Positions 32,601 through 41,600 of a stretch of 64,000 bases of DNA are shown piece after piece. Below the pieces are notes generated by a model. That model did no database searches. It saw only the letters and a list, made by a program, of their open reading frames with translations, and had not been told where the DNA came from. The position numbers and the translations under genes are program-made. Location of the stretch: the NCBI GenBank assembly GCA_902728285.1, contig CACVBU010000194.1, positions 372,001-436,000 of the forward strand. Direction: 5' to 3'. Source of the stretch: Clytia hemisphaerica. Lineage: Eukaryota > Cnidaria > Hydrozoa > Leptothecata > Clytiidae. Every line of letters begins with the position of its first letter. Positions within the stretch are counted from its first letter, which is position 1.

Positions 32601-35600
32601 CATGTATATGGTAGGTCATAATTCCTCATCTGTTTTTCAGTCACGACGTCAAGTAAAGAACGCCCGCCAACAAATGAACAAAACTTCAGAAATCCTCAAA
32701 CACTACAGCACACCCGGCGCTGGTACCATCGTCATAGAAACCAAAGATCAAGCATTGGGATTGGCCAAAATATTATCCAATGAGAAAGAAGCTAGCTCAA
32801 TGGCGGGTGGAGTTGGCCTTACTTTCAACCCGGGTTTATATCGGAGTGAACAAAGCGAAGATGATAATGATTTTGTAACTGTTAAGGTCGGTTCCCTTGA
32901 AATCTTGCTCCATTACTATTATTTTTTCTCTTTTACAAGTCTGTTGTTTCATTGCTATGCCTATGCACGGTTTAATCTTTTCAAACCCCAGTTCAATTCT
33001 TCCAAACGGCCATCTTTTCTTTTTAAGTTCTACACGATCATTTTCAATTGTTTTAAAATCGTCATTTATTAAATATCTCTGCCAGGTTTTGAAATTCGCC
33101 AACCTTTATTCATTCGATCAATCATCGCTTCGTGTCAACTCTGCCGTGACCGGTATCAACTTTGAAAATTCACAAACAAACGGTCCAATGGAAGTAAAGG
33201 ATGCTTCAGAACCATTAAAAATCATCATCGAAAACCGGGAACCAAAGCAATCATCCTTTGCAAACAATTCATCAGAAAATTCTAACTCAACTGGTGATGG
33301 ACTAACGGCGAACGTTTTCCGAATGGAAGTCGGCGACAACGGCGAGCAATGGTCCTTCCACGCCGTTGATATTCACAACGAATCATTCCGCGCCGTTATC
33401 AACCCACAAAACACAAGTCTACGATTGACTGTTTATATGCGGGAAAACAACCGGCCATCCCCGGACAAGTATCTCTTCCGCTGGATCGTACCGGACAGTT
33501 CATCATGTGATTGGTTGAACCGTACTGGTTTCGTGAACCGAACGGTTGATGTCCTCCGCGACCAACCTGAAGATTACTCGTGTAGACTGCATCCGTTTTC
33601 TGTATTCATAAGTGACGAACTGGAGCTAGATGGAAAGTTCATTTTAGGTAAATTTCAGCAAGTAGCATAAAAAATATTTGGGTACCATTAAAAGCTCTTA
33701 CAAAGTCAAATATAACAAAAATATCAGATTCAGAGAAATTATTTAATGCATGGCTTTCAATTTCTCTTTTTTATAGGCGTTCATTACCTACCATCTATGC
33801 AACAAGAAGAAAAACAGCAAAACACGTCGCCTGCTAAGAAACGTCGGCGGCGTCGTAACACGCCTTCCAAAGATTCCGATGACTCCATAATAGACCTTGA
33901 TCTTGTGGATGATGAATTTTGCGTCACCATAAAACCGCCCCCTCCTACACCAGCGCCCACCCTTCCACCTGGTGAATTCGTGACGTCAATCCCAGTCATC
34001 ACCAACGACTCGGTTACGTACAATTTGACCATCACCAAAGCCAAATGTTTGTTTTGGGATGAGATGAATGAAACATGGTCGTCAAATGGCTGCTTTGTAA
34101 GACCGTCTTTCACTTTCGCACTTTTTTCATAATTTTAAAAAGATAAAAGGTCCAAATAGAACGTTAAACTTTTGAAAATGTAATGTCGAACTCAACACCA
34201 TATTGCAGTTATCAGTAAAAGCCTCAAGGCAATACGCGTTGGTAGTGGATAAAATACAGCAGAGTCCCTCTAAACTCTAAACCAATATAACTCGAATGTC
34301 TCCTTAACTCGAACAAGTTTTCTTGTCTTTTCAGTTAACAACGCCTTGCAATCCTTACTTCCATAACTCGAAATTTCCATAACTCGAACAAATTTGTGTT
34401 CCCCATACGTGTTCGAGTTATCGAGACTTCGCTGTCTCGGTGCGTTGAGGTCAGGGTGAGAGGAGACGAAAACTCATTACCATTTATCCATTCTTTCCAG
34501 GTTGATGCAGAAACCACTCCAGAACGAACAGTGTGTTTGTGTACACATCTCACGGATTTCGGTGGTGACGTCATGGTAGCGCCCAATCCCATCGACATGA
34601 ACGCTGTTTTTGCGGGCTTGAATAATTTAGGAGATAATTTGGGTGTTTTGATGGTCATCATCTCACTTTTTCTTATCTACATCATTTTGGGAGTTTGGGT
34701 TAGCAAGAAAGATCGCAAAGATGAAATTGAGGTTATTACGGTTATTGAGTTTGGACCAATAAGTGAAATGCTTTTATTCTGAAAATTCTGATTCTTCCTT
34801 TAATCTTTCTTTTTGTTGTGTCAAATCGCAATTCGAAACTGAAAAGCAATAAACAAACTCTCGACAAACCTCCAGGCTAAATGTTTTGTTTTCATATTCT
34901 TTAAGTTTATATCAACTTTTTTTTTTCTTTTTTTTTATATATGATTTGAGAAACTACATTACACTTACGAACATATACTACTTACAAAAACAAACACAGA
35001 AAAAATAACTTCTCTTTTTCACCAGAGACAAATGGTGCATGTTGATTGCACCAACGGGCGACCCATCAAACAAACATTGATCATTACCGTAATTACGGGC
35101 GCTGGAAATGGATCTGGAACTACCGCCAGAGTGTATGGTTTGCTTAGAGGTACCTTGATGTTAAATTTTCTACTTCACTGTTTTCAATTCTACCCCACAA
35201 TCTATCTTGATCATGTGAAGTCTATTGTATTCAGCCATGAATTTGCTATTCACTCTATCCTTGGCAAACGATAGCCCTTGACCCAATAAGCATATGATAT
35301 AATATCAGGGGTACTCAAAGCAAATTTTTCAAATGAGAATGCTAAGCAACCCCACCCCTGACCCGAAAATTGGAGTTGCTTATAAAAAAGTAATTAATTA
35401 TTATTCAAGCGAAGTATGAAACTTTTGACCAACTGCTTCAGCTGAGGTAATTACAGATTTTTGACCCGAAAACATATCAAAGAGTATCTCTCAAAACGTT
35501 TATATTTCTGTCACATCACAGGTAGCAAAGGTGAAATGGTGATCCCGTTAAACACGTCAGAGAACACGCTTTTCAAAACACGATCCACGGTCATTTTGAA

Positions 35601-38600
35601 AATCACCTTATCACGGGAGATCGGTGAAGTGGATTTCTTTCGAGTGTTTCACGATAATGGAGGTGAATATTCATTCACTCATTCATTCATTCATTCATTC
35701 ATTCATTCATTCATTTAGTCATTCATCATAGGGTCCTCCAGGGTTCAGGTACCCCCAAAAAATTTAGGTACCCCCAATCATTTTGGTACCCCCAAAATTT
35801 TTAGAATTTTGAAGTAAACCCCCACCCCGGTGGGGTGGAGGTCCTATAAATTAACCTTTGTCCGTTCGTTCGTTCGTTCGTTCGTTCGTTCGTTCGTTCG
35901 TTCGTTCGTTCGTTCGTTCGTTCGTTCGTTCGTTCGTTATTAGCTTTCCTCGTGATTGGCTCATTAGTTTTTTCTGATTTTTTGCACAAAGATGTGTAAC
36001 TATAAACCCTCGAATGTGACGGAGCCCGATTTTCGAAAAAAAAATTTTTGGGCAAATTTGGGCCAAAAAACGGGTTTTTTGGACTTTATGAAAAATTGGA
36101 TCGTTAACTTTTTCAGATTTTTTGCATGAAAGTAGGGTACCATCATAGGTAAAAGATGGCTCAAGCAGATTTTTTCAAAAAAAATTTTTTGGCTCAAAAA
36201 ACGCATGTTTATCTATGAGAATCACTATTAATAAGCATACATCAATGTTCTTAGTTAAATTACTCAATTTTTTTATGAGATAGATGTTTTTTTGCTCATG
36301 AGGGCTTACTTTTGAAGAATGTGTGTGTTTAGACATGAAATTTTGGTTGCTTGGCGTGTTTTTATAGAAAAACTGGCCAAATTCGATATTTATTTATAAG
36401 CACATTATCAATTACCTAGGTTTTAGCTTTTCTCGAGGTTGCCTCTTTGATTCTTTATGATTTTTTGCACAAAGATGCATAACTATAAACCCTCAAATGT
36501 GACGGAGCCTGACTTTCAAAAAAAAAAAATTTGGGGCAAATTTGGGTCAAAAAACGGCTAAAGAACGGGTTTTTTGGACTTTGTGAAAAATTGAATCATT
36601 AACTTTTTCTGATTTTTTGCATGAAAGTAGGGTACCATCTAAGGTAAAAGATGGCTCAAGTAGATTTTTTCAAAAAAATTTTGTTGGCTCAAAAAACGCA
36701 TGTTTATCTATAAGAGTCAATTGATAAGCATACATCAATGTTCTTAGCCAAATTACTTAATTTTTTGATGAGATAGATGTTTTTTTGCTCCCAGAGTCTT
36801 GAATATGAAAGAATATTTCAAGAGCATGAAATTTTGGTTTTTAAACGCTTTTTTTATAAGAAACAAACGACTAATTTTAATAGATCGTCACTATTTGTGT
36901 TCTGAATGATTGTTTAATGGTCACGCTTACGTAGATATCAATTATATACGTGTTAAATGCATAACCAGGTAGGTCCATAAAAATCACTTGTTAATTTTTT
37001 TATTGTTAGAAATACAAAATGGGGAATTTTTGCTCTTTTGTCATTCCTGGGAAAATACTTCCATGGCGGCCAGCACTTCTTTTTCAACAAATTCAAGGGT
37101 GTCATTTTTTACTATAATTTTCCAGGGTTTTTTTTATATACCACAAACTTTCCAGGGTTTCTAGGGTTTTTAGTTGATCTTTGCTAGTTTTCAAAGATTT
37201 CAAGGAATTCTGTCGACAAAAGGAGAAAGGTTGAATTTTCAATTTTTGTGTAAAGGAGGACCCTTAAATTGGCTGATAATTGATAATTTTGCAACCACCC
37301 ATTCTATCACCCAGACCTGCCAATCTCATATAATTCCAGTGGCACTTAGCGGGTTAAAAGGTAAACCCCCTAAGAATGAGTGTGGAATATCCCCTTGAGT
37401 CTAAGGGGTTCCAAAAGTATGTTTTCTTGTTTTTAAGTCACTGCGATGTTTGTATCCCACGCAATGGGAAAAATTTCGTAATTCTGAAAGTTAAAATGGC
37501 TGAAAATGGCCAAAAAATTTGGCATTTCAAGGGTTTCAAGGACCCCCAAAACAATATTGACTTTTCAAGGGTGTTTCAAGGGTTTCAAGGAATTCAAGGT
37601 GATGGCTTTATACAAAAACAACAGCCCCCGCCCCCACTAATGAAAATGCAGGTACCCCCAAACATATCAGGTACCCCCTAAATTTAGGAATACTTCCAGG
37701 TACCTGGCTTTTTTTTAGGTACCCCCAAATCACTGGGGGGGTGGATCCTATGTCATTCATTCATTCGTTTATGCATTCATTCATTCATTCCAGCGCCCGT
37801 TTGCTGATCTTCATTCTTTACCCAAAACGAGATAAAGCTGATAAAAATTCGTTTTGCTTGCTTCGCTCTCGAAAAATTTCAAGACACATTTTTTCAGTCA
37901 GTGTCAAAACTTGCCTCCCCAGTCAACCCTAATTTCGGTCGACCTACCACGATACTGCAATATGTTGGGTCTGATCGAAATTAGGGTTGACTGGACTTAT
38001 TTGGACTCCAGTAGTTGTATTCAGAAATAGAAAGAAGTGATCACAACCGCCCTTAATGTCTTTCTTTCATCATTTTTATATTTCAGGTCGAAGTCCATCA
38101 TGGTATTTACGTTCCATCTTGGTAGTGGACACTGAAACGCGTAACGAGTTCCCCTTCGTCTGCGACACTTGGCTCTCAGTTGAATCGGTGGACGGACAGA
38201 TTGACCGCACGCTCGTCGTGGCGACCGAAAAAGATTTGAAAAGTTTCCATCTTATCTTCGCATCCAAAGTTTCCAAAGGCCTCTTGGATGGTCATATCTG
38301 GTTCTCTATCTTTCTGCGACCTGCCCAAAGTTCTTTTACACGTTTCCGCCGCCTCACCGCCTGCCTCGCTCTCATCTTCCTTACTATGCTCACCAACGCA
38401 ATGTTCTTTGGGGCGAGTGACGCCCCTGGTGGGCGGAAAATTGTCTATCTAGGGAATTTCAAAGTCAATCTGACGGGCGTGATGATCGGTATACAGTCTA
38501 GTATTATCATCATCCCGCCTAGTGTGATTATCATCGAGATTTTTCGTCGTTTGAAACCAAAGAAGAAGCAAAAGGTAAAGGAGATGGAGGTGGTCGAAAT

Positions 38601-41600
38601 TGCCGGTGACGAAAGTTACCTTGATAAAGAAGAAAATGAGGATGAGATGAATAATTCGATGGTTTTCCTCAAAAATGACCAAAACACAAAGAAGAAGGAG
38701 AAGAAAAAAGAGAGTAAACCTTTCATGCTACCCCATGGTTTTAAATACGTGGCATATTTCGTTGTTTTTGCTTCTGTGGGTAGCTCTGCAACCGTATGTT
38801 TCTTTTACTCCATGATGTGGGGGCCGCGTCGTTCGAACGAATGGCTTGTCTCGATGTTCACTGGTTTCTTTCAATCTGTCATTGTTATTCAACCCGTCAA
38901 AGCCGTCTTCGTCGCCGTTCTTTTTGCCGCCATTTTGCGAAAACCCGTCAAACACGACGTCACTCTGCTTGATGATGACGATAAGATAGAGGAGGAGAGA
39001 AATGAACAGACAAAGGTACAATCAGTAAGATGTTTCCAAATTTTCATCCAAATGATTCTTCCGTACAGCTTCTTGTTTGTTTAAATAACCACTCCCCCCC
39101 CACCTCTTAAAGGGGAGGCGTCGTTTATTCGATGTAATACGCTCTTTACTCTTAGATTCTAAATAAACGGCCCCCCTCCCGCTTGTTAATTTTCGAAAAT
39201 TTTCGAACCCTCCCTCCCCCGGACCTTATTAGGACCCCCCCCCCGTTTATTAATTTTTAAGTATATTTTCAGCTGTCAAAGAGAAGGACCCTTATTTTGC
39301 TCTAAATAGCCTGAGTTTAGCCTATATTTACCTTATTTTTGTGTTTTTAGAAGTACAATATCCAACCCCCGGCAATTAGCCCCCCCCCTCGTTTATTAGA
39401 ATCTCGAAAATTTTCCAACCCTTCCCCGTTTATTCGAACCCCGCCCCCCCCCACGTTTATTTGGAACGTAAGAGTAATGGTGATCTAATAAGCAAGAAAG
39501 TATTTATTTTATCGGTGTCTTTCGAGTATTACATAACTGATTGGAGAAAGCTGCTAGGTTAGTATTAGAGACGAATTTAACTTTGACTATTTACAGCCAA
39601 ATGGCCTTTCTTTATCTTTCAGCATTCGACACCTCAGACAGAAACTTTGGATGAGAAATTAATTCTTGAAGCGAGAGAGGACGACGATGGAATTATCACT
39701 GCTAATGAAGTACCCGTTATCATGTAAGTTTCAACATCTTTTCTTCATGTTGGGTTCTCGAACGCTTACGGGGAATTCAAGCCTTCTGGGACATTTCAAG
39801 CCTTCTGGGACATTTCAAGCCTTCTGGGACATTTCAAGCCTTCTGGGACATTTCAAGCCTTCTGGGATATTTCAAGCCTTCTGGGACATTTCAAGCCTTC
39901 TGGGACATTTCAAGCCTTCTGGGACATTTAAAGACAGATCTGGACAGATTGACAATGTATAAATTGAAGTCTGGATCGCTAGAAAAAGGATGCTGAGCTT
40001 GCAAAACATTGCAGTTTATGAAAATTCTGAATCATTTTGCATTGCTTTTGCTTTAAACAGCTTCATATATGTGTGAAGTCGGTCATTTAAAGGAATGCTT
40101 GTGAGCTGAGGGAAAAGAACGTACCCCACGGTATAGGGTGGTAGGGTTTTTTTACTTTATTCAATGTTTTTTCTACTGCTTCCAATTTACTCTTTTATTG
40201 GGAATAAGAATGAGAATTACCCCAACTTGAAATTGGATGAGCGAGACATCAAACCATGTTTTTTTCTCGTTAGGCCAACGGACAGCGAGATGGCGCGCGC
40301 ACGTAAGATGAAGTTGAGAGAGAAGATGTCGAATGTTGTGCTCAAAGACATCCTCATCTATCTTTTTTTTCTGTTGATTGTCGCAAATCTGTCGTACTCA
40401 GAGAAAGACAAGCACATGTTTATATACCGACGTGATTTGGTCAATATGTTTGAACGGTCTCGATACACCGGTGGTATTCACTTCGATGCGGTAAGAATGT
40501 CACATTATTTGAAACCAAGGGAGGCTTTTAGCAAAATTGAACTCTCTTAGGGGGTTTCTTCGATGAAAATTAAGAGGTTTGATAGGGTAGTACCAATACT
40601 TTTAAAAAAGGAGAACAATTTGCCGTAAAGTAATCTACGAAATTTAAGAATGAGAGCATTTTATCTTTTTGTTAACATGCAAGCCTTAGGAAACATTTTT
40701 CAATTTTTATCTTGATTTAAACTCTTGAATAGCTTCAAGTCAAAAGTCCAGTCTGAAAACTGATGTGGCTGCTTTACTTATAAGGACGCCAAGTTTGCGT
40801 TTTGGTTCTTATATATCTATTAATACCTTAAGGGAACTTATTTTGGCGGGAACTAATTTTGGCGGATTTAGCGAATTTAGACGAAATTCGCCAAAATTAG
40901 TTCCCACCAAAATTAAATATTTTGCTTACTCGTCAAAATAAGTTCCCGCCAAAATTAAATTTTTTGTTTCCTTGCCTAAATAACACCTGAAATTCGTCAA
41001 AATTGCTCAAAATAAGGCAAAATAGAACAGATTTACGCTGTCATTCGCCAAAATTAGTTCCCGCCAAAATTAAAAAAATTCACTATTCGCCAAAATAAGT
41101 TCCCGCCAAAATTAAAATTTTTAGGATATTTGCTGCCCGCCAAAACAAGTTCCCTTAAGGTATCCAGTGTACTTCTGATTCTGTTTTTCAGCTCTCCTAA
41201 AGTTTGTTTTTTGATTGCACTTCTTTAGATCAGCAACCCTGGTTTGGTGTACACGTGGTTGCAAGATACCCTCGTTCCCAGTATCTTCGGTGGTCCCTGG
41301 TACAATGATGAAGAACCCAACATTCCAGGGTTTATTGAAAATCACGAGAACTTCTTAATCAGTATCCCGAGGATTCGCCAACTTCGCGTCAAGAAAAGTA
41401 AGGGCTTTTTCATTTCGCGTCAAGAAAAGTAAGGGTTTTTTCACTTCGCGTCGCGAAAAGTAAGATAAGAGCTTTTTCTTTTCGCGTCAAGAAGAGTAAG
41501 GGCTTTCTCACTTCGCGTCAAGAAAAGTAAGGGCTTTTTCATTTCGCGTCAAGAAAAGTAAGGGTTTTTTCACTTCGCGTCAAGAAGAGTAAGGGCTTTC

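Larger units (their letters stand above)
35663..37795. repeat. Composite repeat block bounded by (ATTC)n microsatellites
   Basis: Starts right after the exon 29 donor with (ATTC)n (about 35675-35717), then repeated GGTACCCCC motifs (35750-35800), a (TTCG)n array, a 483-bp tandem duplication, a TCAAGGGTTTCAAGG-rich part (37130-37600), GGTACCCCC motifs again (37650-37730) and a second (ATTC)n (37752-37792). It fills most of polycystin intron 29. Confidence 0.75.

Noticed and set aside
35801..36066. ORFs with repeated NERTNERT-type peptide
   Set aside because: They are translations of the (TTCG)n microsatellite.
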